From RZYY01 sp036794825 (GTDB lineage Bacteria; Bacteroidota; Bacteroidia; Bacteroidales; 4484-276): a stretch of 64,000 nt of DNA. The position numbers were made by a program, and so were the translations under genes. Below, one piece after another: positions 45,279-54,765 of the stretch. The stretch spans positions 1 through 64,000 of the forward strand of contig DAIRGA010000002.1 in NCBI GenBank assembly GCA_036794825.1, read 5' to 3'. The notes below the pieces were generated by a model. The model was given only the letters and a program-made list of their open reading frames with translations. It did no database searches and had not been told where the DNA came from. How positions within the stretch are numbered: position 1 is the stretch's first letter; every line of letters begins with the position of its first letter.

Positions 45279-46658
45279 CTAAGAAATTTTCCTCACGAAA
45301 AGCTGCGCATTGATATAAGAGGAGACTTTCACCTTTTCGCCTTTTTCGATAAAACCTGACTCTGCTGTTGCATCATAAGTTTCATCACCTATGAGTATTT
45401 TTCCGGCGGGCCGGAGTACGGTTTTTGCAACACCTTCAGCACCAATCATTTTTTCATAAGAAGCTTGTGCAGAGGTGTACCCGGCATCACGATCCTGTGT
45501 GGTGGCAAGTGCCAGTTCGCCAAATGCGGTCGTAGTAAATAACTTCCGGCTGATCCAGAAAGAGAGGGCAAGTGATACAAAGGAAGCTATAATGACAGTA
45601 AAGAGGGCTACTATTAGCTTATCAAAAGGAAATGTCCCCAGTTCAAAGCCATCTGACTCAACCATGCCGAGCGAGAGGCCAAGAATGACCATCAAAATCC
45701 CTGAAATCCCCGCAACACCAAATCCGGGCAGGACAAAAATCTCAACCGCAATCAAAATTACTCCGATAATGAAGATGATAATTTCCCAATGGGTGGCAAT
45801 ACCTTCGATGTAAAGGGGGGCAAAATAGAGCAGGGCAGCAGTAACGGCAGCAGCAAGCGGGAAACCGACACCGGGTGTCTGCAATTCGAAGTAGATTCCG
45901 CCGATGATGACCATTATCAATAAGCCTGAGACAATAGGATTGATAAGGAAACGGATAATCCGGTCGGCAATAGTGAGGTGATGCCGGATGATTTTGAATT
46001 CGTTCAGGCCGGCGGTTTTTAATACACCCTCAAGGCTTTCGGCCTCACCCTCGGCAAATCCGAAATTGATGGCTTCGGAAGTGGTGAATGTGATTACCTG
46101 CCCCGAGTCTGATACACCAGGTATCTTGATTCTTGGATCCACCATACCTTCGGCAATCTTTGGATCTCGTCCTTTGGCTTCAGCAGTTGCACGCATCATC
46201 GAGCGCATATAGGATTGATATTTGTCGGGAACCACTTCGCCTGCCTGGTCTACCACTGTGGCTGCGCCGATGTTAGCGCCCGGACGCATGTAAATGCTGT
46301 CGCAGGCAATCGAGATCAGCGCTCCGGCCGAAGCTGCATTGTTATCAATAAACACCCAGACCGGTATTTTGGATTGCAACAGCGCCGTGCGAATTGAGTC
46401 AGCCGATTCGAGCATCCCGCCGTATGTATTCATGTGAATGAGAATCAAATCAGCCGAGTTCTCCTCAGCAGCTTTCATGGCCGTTTTGGTGAGATGCCAA
46501 ACCGGTGGAGCAATCATCTCCTTGATCTCAAATGTATATACTTTATATTCCTTCTCCCGGTCGGAAAAAGGATCCTGTTTCTCACTCGCCTGGCAGGGCT
46601 GAGATAACAAAAGACTGATAACCAGAAACGAGAAAATTGCTGAAATTCTATTTTTCAT
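45279..46658 (-). CDS. NfeD-type membrane serine protease (ClpP-class, 1510-N family)
   Basis: A 459-aa membrane protein. The ATG at 46658 gives a signal peptide (about 1-25). The ClpP/crotonase-like domain has the catalytic Ser in NNAASAGALIS (S110), preceded by the oxyanion GG of NTYGGMLES, with a Lys (K146 in PDKYQS) in the expected downstream position. Four or five TM helices (about 235-380) and a C-terminal OB-fold NfeD domain (about 400-459, AEGVAKTVLRPAGKILIGDETYDA) follow. The family is linked to membrane-protein quality control, often with a stomatin/flotillin gene; none is adjacent here. Exact substrates are unknown. Confidence 0.9.
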   Translation of the reverse strand: MKNRISAIFSFLVISLLLSQPCQASEKQDPFSDREKEYKVYTFEIKEMIAPPVWHLTKTAMKAAEENSADLILIHMNTYGGMLESADSIRTALLQSKIPVWVFIDNNAASAGALISIACDSIYMRPGANIGAATVVDQAGEVVPDKYQSYMRSMMRATAEAKGRDPKIAEGMVDPRIKIPGVSDSGQVITFTTSEAINFGFAEGEAESLEGVLKTAGLNEFKIIRHHLTIADRIIRFLINPIVSGLLIMVIIGGIYFELQTPGVGFPLAAAVTAALLYFAPLYIEGIATHWEIIIFIIGVILIAVEIFVLPGFGVAGISGILMVILGLSLGMVESDGFELGTFPFDKLIVALFTVIIASFVSLALSFWISRKLFTTTAFGELALATTQDRDAGYTSAQASYEKMIGAEGVAKTVLRPAGKILIGDETYDATAESGFIEKGEKVKVSSYINAQLFVRKIS

Positions 46659-46864
46659 AACGCTCATTATTAGCCGTTTAAAAACAAACAAAAATAGTGA
46701 ATGTTTTTGTTCCGCTTGGAATCAATTAAATACCAGGTTGAGAAACAAGCTAATGAGCTATGCTTAAGAGGTTTGATTGAGCGCTCCTGTATCTTGTTGG
46801 TTCCGTGCCGGTTCTATCCGGTGCTGAATTGCTCAGGGTTTGTATGGGTTTCCGCTTGCCCATA

Positions 46865-47755
46865 CTATTCTTCGGGGATCGAAGCGCTGACAGCGCTCAG
46901 ATTCCTGTCAATTTTTTTGAACAATCCCTGTAAAACGGTTCCCGGCCCGACCTCTGTTACCTCTTTCACCCCGTCGGCGATCATGTTTTTCATGATTTGT
47001 GTCCACCTGACCGGTGCTGTTAGCTGCGCTATCAGGTTGGCTTTGATTATTTCGGGATCGGTGACCGGCTGTGCAGTGACGTTTTGATAAATCGGACAAA
47101 TACCTTTTACAAACTTTGTGCTCTCGATGGCTTTGGAAAGTTCCACACGGGCAGGCTCCATCAGCGGTGAGTGGAAGGCTCCACCGACTTTGAGCAGCAA
47201 AGCGCGTTTTGCACCTGCTTCGGTGAGTTTTGCGCAAGCCGTTTCCACACCTTTTACAGTGCCGGAAATCACCAGCTGTCCCGGGCTGTTGTAATTGGCA
47301 GGAACCACCATCTCGCCTGATTCTTTTAATATCTTTTCAACCACCGCATCATCCAGCCCGAGGATGGCCGCCATCGTTGAAGGCTCGGTTTCACATGCTT
47401 TTTGCATCGCCTGCGCACGCTTGCTCACGAGTTTCAGTCCATCTTCAAACGAGAGCGATTTGTTGGCAACCAGCGCCGAAAATTCTCCGAGAGAGTGACC
47501 GGCAACCATGTCGGGTTTGAAATCATCTTTCAGCATCCTTGCCAGAATGACCGAATGCAGGAAAATGGCAGGCTGGGTTACTTTGGTCTCTTTCAGATCG
47601 TCGTCGGCGCCTTCAAACATCACGTCGGTAATCCTGAATCCGAGAACTTTATTGGCTTTTTCAAACAATTCTTTTGCTGCGGGAAATTTATCGTAAAGGT
47701 CTTTACCCATACCCACAAACTGAGCACCCTGCCCGGGGAAAACGTAAGCTTTCAT
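46865..47755 (-). CDS. fabD: Malonyl-CoA:ACP transacylase
   Basis: A 296-aa cytosolic enzyme loading malonyl groups onto acyl-carrier protein for fatty acid synthesis. N-terminal FPGQGAQFVGMGKDLY, nucleophile S88 in VAGHSLGEFSAL, the QxxR-type KRAQAMQ segment and catalytic His in GGAFHSPLM are all present. The length is typical for FabD. Upstream, 47756-48046 (291 bp) separates it from the divergent lipoprotein gene and should hold both promoters. No other fab genes are in the window. Confidence 0.96.
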   Translation of the reverse strand: MKAYVFPGQGAQFVGMGKDLYDKFPAAKELFEKANKVLGFRITDVMFEGADDDLKETKVTQPAIFLHSVILARMLKDDFKPDMVAGHSLGEFSALVANKSLSFEDGLKLVSKRAQAMQKACETEPSTMAAILGLDDAVVEKILKESGEMVVPANYNSPGQLVISGTVKGVETACAKLTEAGAKRALLLKVGGAFHSPLMEPARVELSKAIESTKFVKGICPIYQNVTAQPVTDPEIIKANLIAQLTAPVRWTQIMKNMIADGVKEVTEVGPGTVLQGLFKKIDRNLSAVSASIPEE

Positions 47756-48046
47756 AAAAAAATCCTTTTTGTTCCTATTGATTTTGGAGGCCGCAAAAAT
47801 AGCATTTAATTAATGATCCAACCTGTTTTAATGACCTCACACCTGGTTGCGTAATCATAATTAACAGCAGATCAACTTATTGCTGATTTTAAAGTTAATG
47901 GAATAATCACATGATCCCTCATTCTTACTTCAGTTGGCCAGGTTTGATCTCTGGTTACTTTGAGAAATATTTCCGTCAAAAGATCAATTACTTACGATTT
48001 TATTCAATCCTTCGTTACTAATATTCAAACTTTAAAAATTACCACT

Positions 48047-48907
48047 ATGAAAAACCCACTGATTTTATTGTTGTTAGTGCTTACGGTATTGTCATCCTGC
48101 AACCGTAAAGAGCTGGAAAGACTTAAACAGGAGAACCAAAACCTTCAGGCAGTTGTCGAACAGAAAGATGCTGAAATTAATACGATTATTTCTTTGCTCA
48201 ACGAAATCGAAGACAACCTGTCAGGGATCCGGATGAGGGAGCAGAGAATTCTGAAAGCCTCTTCGGGTGTCGAAAGCAGCGCTAACCAGGTGGATAACAT
48301 CAAAAGCGATATCATGGCTATTGATGAGCTGATGCGCAAAAACAAGGAAAACCTTGAATTACTGAGCCAAAGGTTAAAAACAGTAACCGGTGAAAAGCAG
48401 CAATTCGAAAAGATGGTTAATAATCTGAATGCACAGGTGGAGAGTAAAGACCGGGAGATTCAGAAACTGGTGGCTGATCTTGAGGACAAAGACATGCAAA
48501 TCAACGATTTGTATTCATCTGTTTCGCAGTTGAAAATCGAAAAAGCGGAAAGGGATCAGGTGATTGGCCTGCAGGACAAAGAGTTGAACAAGGGTTACTA
48601 CCTGATCGGGAACACCAAAGAGCTTCGCGAAAGAGGAATTATAGTCCGCAGCGGCGGTGTTTTGGGTATCGGAAAAGTAGATCAGCTGGCCGAAGGTCTC
48701 GATCCTGCGGATTTTACTCTTATTGATATTCGTGAAGCGGATGTTTTTGCTATTGACGCCAAAAAAGCTGATCTGCTTTCGGTACATCCTTCAGATAGCT
48801 ATATTATCCGGAAGAGCGATGACGGCAAGCGGATTGTGAGTTTTGAAATTACCCTGAAAGATGAGTTCTGGAAAAATTCAAGGTTCATGGTGCTTGCGCT
48901 GGATTAA
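48047..48907 (+). CDS. Coiled-coil lipoprotein of unknown function
   Basis: A 286-aa lipoprotein. The ATG at 48047 is chosen because it yields a proper type II signal (MKNPLILLLLVLTVLSSC) with lipobox LSSC; an upstream in-frame ATG at 47960 would bury it. Residues about 22-180 form a long heptad coiled coil (repeated LEKLKQEN-like and KDREIQKLVADLEDKDMQIND runs). A C-terminal globular domain (about 185-286) has KGYYLIGNTKELRERGII and KRIVSFEITLKDEFW. Similar proteins occur widely in Bacteroidota, some annotated as Cbp1-type; a role in envelope scaffolding is only a guess. A strong terminator follows. Confidence 0.88.
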   Translation: MKNPLILLLLVLTVLSSCNRKELERLKQENQNLQAVVEQKDAEINTIISLLNEIEDNLSGIRMREQRILKASSGVESSANQVDNIKSDIMAIDELMRKNKENLELLSQRLKTVTGEKQQFEKMVNNLNAQVESKDREIQKLVADLEDKDMQINDLYSSVSQLKIEKAERDQVIGLQDKELNKGYYLIGNTKELRERGIIVRSGGVLGIGKVDQLAEGLDPADFTLIDIREADVFAIDAKKADLLSVHPSDSYIIRKSDDGKRIVSFEITLKDEFWKNSRFMVLALD

Positions 48908-48945
48908 ACCATTACGCTAAGCAGCCTTAGGTGAACCACAAAAAA

Positions 48946-48977
48946 AGGCCGGCAATTTCTGATGCCGGCCTTTTTTT
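48946..48977. terminator. Bidirectional terminator between the lipoprotein gene and folE
   Basis: GGCCGGCA (48947-48954) pairs with TGCCGGCC (48963-48970), with A-tract before and T-tract after, so it can stop transcription from both convergent genes. Confidence 0.88.
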
Positions 48978-48988
48978 ATCTGTTTGAT

Positions 48989-49666
48989 TTAGTGGAGGTT
49001 TGATCCGATAAGGTGGATAAACTCCGCGCGGGTTTTTTCGCTGAGAAAAGCGCCGGTAAAATCAGAAGTTGTAGTTACCGAATTTTGTTTTTGAATACCG
49101 CGCATGGACATGCACATATGCTGGGCTTCGATAACTACCGCAACGCCAAGTGGCTGGAGGGTTTCCTGAATACACTCCTTGATTTGGGTAGTCAGTCTCT
49201 CCTGAACCTGCAGCCTTCTGGCAAATGCATCCACGATGCGGGGCAATTTGCTCAGCCCGACAATGTAACCGTTGGGAATGTAAGCCACATGAGCTTTTCC
49301 AAAGAATGGCAACATGTGGTGCTCACACATCGAATAGACTTCGATATCTTTTACCAGTACCATTTGCTTGTAGTCCTCCTTAAACATAGCACTTTTAAGT
49401 ATCTCAGAGGGATCCAGGTCGTATCCGTGAGTGAGAAACTGCATGGCTTTGGCCACGCGTTCAGGAGTTTTGAGCAAACCTTCTCTTTCAGGATTCTCAC
49501 CGATCAATCTGAGAATTTCATAATAATGGAAGCCCAAACGATCAATGGTTTCCTGGTTGTAAAGATCCATTTTTTCGTAACCGTCCATCTCGTTTTCACG
49601 CGCCATTTCGAGAAGAAAGTCGTTTTTGGTTTTACTGTTGATGATCACATTATCCATGATATTCAT
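48989..49666 (-). CDS. folE: GTP cyclohydrolase I
   Basis: A 225-aa cytosolic zinc enzyme converting GTP to 7,8-dihydroneopterin triphosphate for folate or pterin synthesis. Zinc ligands C114 and H117 (MCEHHMLPF) and C185 (AQHMCMSMRG) are present, and the core has FGKAHVAYIPNG and GLSKLPRIVDAFARRLQVQERLT. A roughly 40-residue N-terminal extension precedes the conserved TPERVAKAM helix; an internal ATG at M4 is a possible start. It converges with the lipoprotein gene across a shared terminator. Confidence 0.95.
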   Translation of the reverse strand: MNIMDNVIINSKTKNDFLLEMARENEMDGYEKMDLYNQETIDRLGFHYYEILRLIGENPEREGLLKTPERVAKAMQFLTHGYDLDPSEILKSAMFKEDYKQMVLVKDIEVYSMCEHHMLPFFGKAHVAYIPNGYIVGLSKLPRIVDAFARRLQVQERLTTQIKECIQETLQPLGVAVVIEAQHMCMSMRGIQKQNSVTTTSDFTGAFLSEKTRAEFIHLIGSNLH

Positions 49667-49772
49667 TTTGTTGCAAATTTATAGGTTTTCGATTACTAAG
49701 GGGTTCCATTCTGTCCGAAAATCAAAACCCCTCACGAGGAGGGATTTTGAAAAACGAAAATCAAATGAAGAA

Positions 49773-50761
49773 TTATCGTACTATTTGCACTTTCCTTGAG
49801 ACTCTTTCGTCACCGGCACTCAATACCATGATGTACAATCCCTCGGGAAGATTATCCACATTAATGGAGTGAGTGTAATTACCTGGTCTTTCCGAAATGG
49901 TCTCAGCAATCATTTTTGAACCAAGCAGATTGTAAAGTCCTATTTCAAGGTTGCGGCTTTGTTTCAGGTTGATATTGACGTTAACCTGCGAAGAAACCGG
50001 ATTAGGATAGATGGTCAGACTATTCACATCAACAATGTTTTCGATACTGCTTGTGTTGGTAAGTGGGACAAGATTGCCACCTGTTGCCAATGCCACATAC
50101 AACCCAAAAGGAGCGCCATCGCTGTTATTTGCAGGATTGAGAAAACCGCTTGCAAGTACAGTGATCGCTTTTCCTTCCAATCCAAGGGTCTGCAATGGTG
50201 CGCCAAATGTAGCTACTGCAGTTGTTCCCGTTTCGTCACGGATTTGCAAAGAATAGTTTGCGGTGGGCAGTTCGAGATAGCCTGCAAATTCGTTGTAAGA
50301 AAGATCGCTGACTATCTGGCCTGCTCCGGCGCCCACTTCCCAAATGCTCACCGTTGGTGCATCGGTTGAGCCATGATAAGCCAGCACATCGGTATTACCT
50401 GCCGAGGCAGCAGCTTCGCGGGCAGTTGGGTATACATCAATATTGAAGGGTTTCACCGGATCGTAACCTGAAGGGCTTACCGTTCCGTTGGCGATAAGGA
50501 TATAGGTTTCGTTGGCTGCAAGGGTGTAGTTTTGTGACCAGATGGGGTTTTCGGGGCTTGTGCTTCCCGGCGCCTGGATTGCGATGGTGAATTCAACGCC
50601 GGCAGGAGCATCAATAAAAGGAGTAGCAGTTCTAAAAGCGAAATCAGGAATGAGTTTAGTGTCGTTGAGCCACACGTCCACGCTTGCAGCAGCGGCATCA
50701 GCCGAATTGTGAATTACCTGAACGCGTGCGGTTTGCGCCGGCTGGTATACTGGCAATGGGA
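49773..50761 (-). CDS. DUF4397 repeat T9SS protein, C-terminal part (continues across N gap)
   Basis: The last 329 residues of the gene starting at 52998. It holds the fourth DUF4397 unit (VQVIHNSADAAAASVDVWLND, FIDAPAGVEFTIAI, NTDVLAYHGSTDAPTV) and the T9SS type A sorting domain (IYPNPVSSQVNVNINL to KVQIVR). It begins at the edge of the N gap with PLPVYQPAQTARVQ. The frame differs from the upstream part only because the gap is filled with 100 N; see the repeat entry. Confidence 0.85.
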
Positions 50762-52925
50762 NNNNNNNNNNNNNNNNNNNNNNNNNNNNNNNNNNNNNNN
50801 NNNNNNNNNNNNNNNNNNNNNNNNNNNNNNNNNNNNNNNNNNNNNNNNNNNNNNNNNNNNNCAAGAGCAACATAGAGTCCGAAAGGAGCGCCATTGCTGT
50901 TATTTGCCGGATTCAGAAATCCAGAAGCAATCACTGACAAGGCAGCGCCTTCCAGACCGAGGGTTGCAAGCGGAGCAGCGTAAGCAGCTACGGTGACAGT
51001 GCCGGTTTCGTCGCGCACTTCAAGTACAAAGTCAAGTGTGGGCAGTTCAAGGTATCCTGCGAAATCTCCATAGGAAAAATCATTGATGATTTGTCCTGCA
51101 CCAACTCCGGTTTCGTAAACAGTTACTGTCGGAGCATCGGTTGAGCCGTGGAAAGCCAAAACGTCGGTATTACCTGATTGCATGGCCGCTTCCTGACCCA
51201 TTCCGTAAACATAAATATCAAAGGGCTGTGAAGGCTCGTAACCCGAAGCGCTGACAATGCCATTGGCGACTAAAACATAGGTTTCCCCATCTGCAAGGGT
51301 GTAGTTTTGGGACCAGATCGGATTCTCAGGGCTGGTGCTGCCAGGACCCTGAATGGCAATCGTGAATTCAACTCCGGCGGGAGCATCTATAAATGGTGTA
51401 GCCGTTCTGAAAGCAAAGTTCTCGATCAACTTGGTGTCGTCAAGCCAAACATCAACCACTGCAGCGGCTGCATCGGCTGAGTTGTGAATTACCTGAACGC
51501 GTGCGGTTTGCGCCGGCTGGTATACTGGCAATGGGATAAGATCTCCACCAGAAGCAAGAGCAACATAGAGTCCGAAAGGAGCGCCATTGCTGTTATTTGC
51601 CGGATTCAGGAACCCGGATGCCAGTACCGAAAGAGCCGCACCCTGAAGTCCGAGCGTTTGCAAGGGAGCAGAATATGCTGCCACAGTAGTGGTTCCGGTT
51701 TCATCGCGAACTTCAAGCACGTAATCCTGTGTGGGCAGTTCGAGGTATCCTGCAAATTCACTGTATTCAAAATCACTGATGATTTGTCCTGCTCCAACTC
51801 CGGTTTCGAAAACAGTCACCGTTGGTGCATCGGTTGAGCCATGATAAGCCAGAACATCGGTATTACCTGCCGAGGCAGCAGCTTCGCGGGCAGTTGGGTA
51901 TACATCAATATTGAAGGGTTTCACCGGATCGTAACCTGAAGGGCTTACCGTTCCGTTGGCGATAAGGATATAGGTTTCGTTGGCTGCAAGGGTGTAGTTT
52001 TGTGACCAGATGGGGTTTTCGGGGCTTGTGCTTCCCGGCGCCTGGATTGCGATGGTGAATTCAACGCCGGCAGGAGCATCAATAAAAGGAGTAGCAGTTC
52101 TAAAAGCGAAATCAGGAATGAGTTTAGTGTCGTTGAGCCACACGTCCACGCTTGCAGCAGCGGCATCAGCCGAATTGTGAATTACCTGAATGCGTGCTGA
52201 GTTTTTTTCATTTTCATTAACAGAAGGTAATGGAATCAAATTTCCACCTGAAGGGAGAGCAACATAAAGACCGAAAGCAGGACCGTTACCGTTTTCTGAC
52301 GGATTCAAAAATCCCGATGCAATTACAGTTAACGCTACATTTTCAAGACCCAGCGTTTTCAAAGGAGCGGCATACTGAGCAACAACAATCGTTTCGTCGG
52401 TGTTTCTGATTTGAAGTGTGTAATCGTTGGTCGGAAGTGACAAATATCCTGAGTAATTTCCATAGGTAAAGTTGCTGATGATTGTACCGGCGCCTACTCC
52501 TGATTCTACGACGTTTACAGCCGGTGCATCAGTTGAGCCATGAAAAACCAAAACATCAGTGAATTTCTGAACGCCATCTTCCACTGAATTGGTAGTGATT
52601 GATTGAGTTCTGGCGCCGGCAAATGGAAATACTGAAAATGGCACAAAAGGAGAATAACGTGTTTCATTCGTCAGGCCATTGGCAATGAGAATGTATTTTT
52701 CGTCGCGCTGAAACTTCACGAACTGTTCCCAAACTTTATTGTTGATCTGATCCACGTTTTTTCCGACAACGGAAATTTTAAGATCAACACCTGCGGGTAC
52801 ATCAAAGAATTTGGTGGCTGTTCGGAATTGGAAGTTTTCGATGAACAAAGCATCATTTACGAAAATGTCCACGATTTGAGTGAAATCGTCAGCAGAGTTA
52901 TGAATGAGTTGAACCTTGGCAGTCT
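50050..52925 (-). repeat. Four tandem DUF4397 units, 693-bp period
   Basis: The DNA around GAATTACCTGAA recurs at 52179 and 51486 (exactly 693 bp apart) and again at 50711 (775 bp including 100 N, hence 675 + true gap). A 693-bp period (231 codons) would need a gap of 18 nt. Unit 2 and unit 4 are almost identical over roughly 340 bp (about 51850-52192 versus 50385-50728), while unit 3 between them is clearly diverged. Confidence 0.8.
50762..50861. other. 100-N scaffold gap inside the DUF4397 gene
   Basis: One hundred N, the standard filler for unknown length. The flanks (ACTGGCAATGGGA on the left, CAAGAGCAACATAGAG on the right) are contiguous in the intact unit at 51524-51570 with only 18 nt between them. 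Confidence 0.98.
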
Positions 52926-52998
52926 GAGCAAAGGTTGATGAAGATCCGAGCAAGATAGCAATGGTGAAAGCCATCAAGATTTTTCTAAGAGTTTTCAT
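50862..52998 (-). CDS. DUF4397 repeat T9SS protein, N-terminal part (broken by N gap)
   Basis: The first 712 residues or so of a secreted protein. A signal peptide (about 1-25, ending STFAQ) precedes three DUF4397 units, each about 231 aa and each beginning with a V-x-(L/V)-IHNSAD motif, then FRTAT-F-(D)-VPAGV, ILIANGL/ILIANGT, VFHGSTDAP and GFLNP-(N/E)-NGPAFGLYVAL. The unit is an immunoglobulin-like beta-sandwich pair found in surface proteins. It reaches the gap at APFGLYVAL; with the distal part, the complete protein would be about 1047 aa with four units and a sorting domain. The likely role is adhesion or a matrix coat. The apparent frame change at the gap is an artefact of filler length. 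Confidence 0.87.
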
Positions 52999-53244
52999 AG
53001 TAAAAATTGTTTTGAGTTAAGTGTTTAATTTGATTATCGCTATAGAAACCATATGTTGAATATTATGTTCAACAAAAGGATCAAAAAATTAAACAAAATG
53101 TATCGAAATTAACATTTATTTTGATTTAAGTATCTGTTTAAAAAATATAAAAATCTGATAATCATAATAATAAATTTAAAACACGTTTTGTAAACATTTA
53201 CAAAATGATTATTGTTTAGATCAATCCATTAAACAAAGATAATT

Positions 53245-53715
53245 ATGGTTCTAATTCGAAAGCAACATTTACCGATCTCGTTACACCACGCCTGGGAGTT
53301 TTTCAGCGACCCCCGCAACCTGGCAACAATTACCCCTCCTTACATGGGTTTCGACATTACTTCCGACTGTATTAATAATAAGGCGTATGCAGGAATGATA
53401 ATCACCTACCGGGTAAAACCTTTGTTCAATGTTCCGCTCAGGTGGATCACTGAAATTACGCATTTCGAAGCCCCTCACTTTTTTGTTGATAATCAGAAAT
53501 CTGGTCCCTTCAAAATCTGGCATCACCAGTACATTTTTGAAGAAACTCCCACAGGTATTAAAATGACTGATATTGTTCATTTTTCATTTGGTTTCGGCTG
53601 GCTTGGAAGATTGATAGAGAACCTAATTGTTGAGAAAAGGGTAAATGAGATTTTCGATTACCGGTTCAGGAAGCTTGAGGAGATTTTTGGAAAACAGATT
53701 TCTGGTGAAAATTAG
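53245..53715 (+). CDS. SRPBCC-fold protein (START-like)
   Basis: A 156-aa soluble protein with the helix-grip fold used to bind hydrophobic ligands. N-terminal LISLHHAWEFFSDPRNLATITPPYMGF is the typical SRPBCC entry (here ISLHHAWEFF), then ITYRVKPLFNVPLRWITEIT, PHFFVDNQKSGPFKIWHHQY and the C-terminal long helix RVNEIFDYRFRKLEEIF. COG4276-type members are often near cell-envelope or lipid genes, but function is unknown. The 245 bp upstream is AT-rich and contains no gene. Confidence 0.85.
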   Translation: MVLIRKQHLPISLHHAWEFFSDPRNLATITPPYMGFDITSDCINNKAYAGMIITYRVKPLFNVPLRWITEITHFEAPHFFVDNQKSGPFKIWHHQYIFEETPTGIKMTDIVHFSFGFGWLGRLIENLIVEKRVNEIFDYRFRKLEEIFGKQISGEN

Positions 53716-53962
53716 AGGTTATTAAATTTACTTACTCAAAATGAAACCCGACATGACAAATTAGTCGGAAGGATTATTTATCCCGGGCAACAGTCAGATC
53801 ACTCTTAAGAGCATTGATTTTATTGCAAAAAGTCGGCACTCGGGAGTATCACATACCATTATCCCATCACCCAACATCCCATTGCCCCATGCCTGTATGA
53901 GTTAGTTTTGTAACCTCAGCACCTGTGTCTGACAGGTGAAAACTTTCGCTTACTTTTGCGGC

Positions 53963-54739
53963 ATGATCCTTACCGATACGCACACGCATCTTTATCTTGA
54001 GCAATTTGAGTTTGACCGCGACGAAATGGTTCGCCGTGCACTGGATGCCAGTGTGAAATACATGCTGCTGCCAAATATTGACAGTGAGTCTTTACCTGGA
54101 TTGCTCAGTCTCTGTTCCCGTTATCCCGACAATATCTTTCCCATGATTGGACTACACCCCACTGATGTGAAGGCAGACTGGCAGGATGAGTTGACGAGAA
54201 TTATGGCTCACTTGCAATCTTATAGGTTTTATGCGATCGGCGAAACAGGGATTGACCTGTACTGGGATAAAACATTTTTGACTGAACAAAAACTTGCCTT
54301 ACAATTTCAGATTGATCTTGCCCTGGAGCACCAATTACCAATAGTGTTGCACGTTAGAGATTCGTTTGATGAGATTTTCGAAGTTCTTGAACAGAATGCT
54401 GATCAACGACCTGGCGGAGTCTTTCACTGTTTTACAGGAACCGCAGAGCAGGCTAAAAGAGCAATTGATCTTGGCTTCATGCTTGGAATAGGAGGGGTTT
54501 TAACCTACAAAAACGCTGGTCTTGATAATGTGCTTTCCGACATTGATCTGGAACATTTAATTCTTGAGACCGATTCCCCCTTTTTAACCCCTAATCCTTT
54601 CAGAGGCAAGCGTAACGAAAGTTCCTATCTTCGTTTTGTGGCTGTACGTTTGGCAGAAATTAAAGGGATTTCGGTGGAGGAAGTGGCAAAAGTTACCACT
54701 CAAAATGCCGTTCGATTGTTCAGGTTTCCATTTATTTGA
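53963..54739 (+). CDS. tatD: TatD family metal-dependent hydrolase
   Basis: A 258-aa cytosolic TIM-barrel hydrolase; TatD proteins act as 3'-5' DNA exonucleases in vitro. The ATG at 53963 is chosen over a GTG at 53936 because MILTDTHTHLYLEQF begins exactly at the conserved metal-binding HxH (HTH). Other ligands are the Glu of GETGIDLYW, the His of LPIVLHVRDS, the His of GVFHCFTG and the Asp of ILETDSPFL. The 246 bp upstream contains no gene. The stop is 27 bp before the asparaginase gene, so the two may be cotranscribed. Confidence 0.93.
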   Translation: MILTDTHTHLYLEQFEFDRDEMVRRALDASVKYMLLPNIDSESLPGLLSLCSRYPDNIFPMIGLHPTDVKADWQDELTRIMAHLQSYRFYAIGETGIDLYWDKTFLTEQKLALQFQIDLALEHQLPIVLHVRDSFDEIFEVLEQNADQRPGGVFHCFTGTAEQAKRAIDLGFMLGIGGVLTYKNAGLDNVLSDIDLEHLILETDSPFLTPNPFRGKRNESSYLRFVAVRLAEIKGISVEEVAKVTTQNAVRLFRFPFI

Positions 54740-54765
54740 CTAATAGGGAATTAATATAAACTACT

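Noticed and set aside
49013..49684. Plus-strand open frame of 223 codons opposite folE
   Set aside because: Antisense to folE, which has all zinc ligands; no features of its own.
50698..50894. Frame change in the DUF4397 gene considered as a real frameshift
   Set aside because: The shift comes from the arbitrary 100-N filler; an 18-nt gap restores the frame and the 693-bp period.
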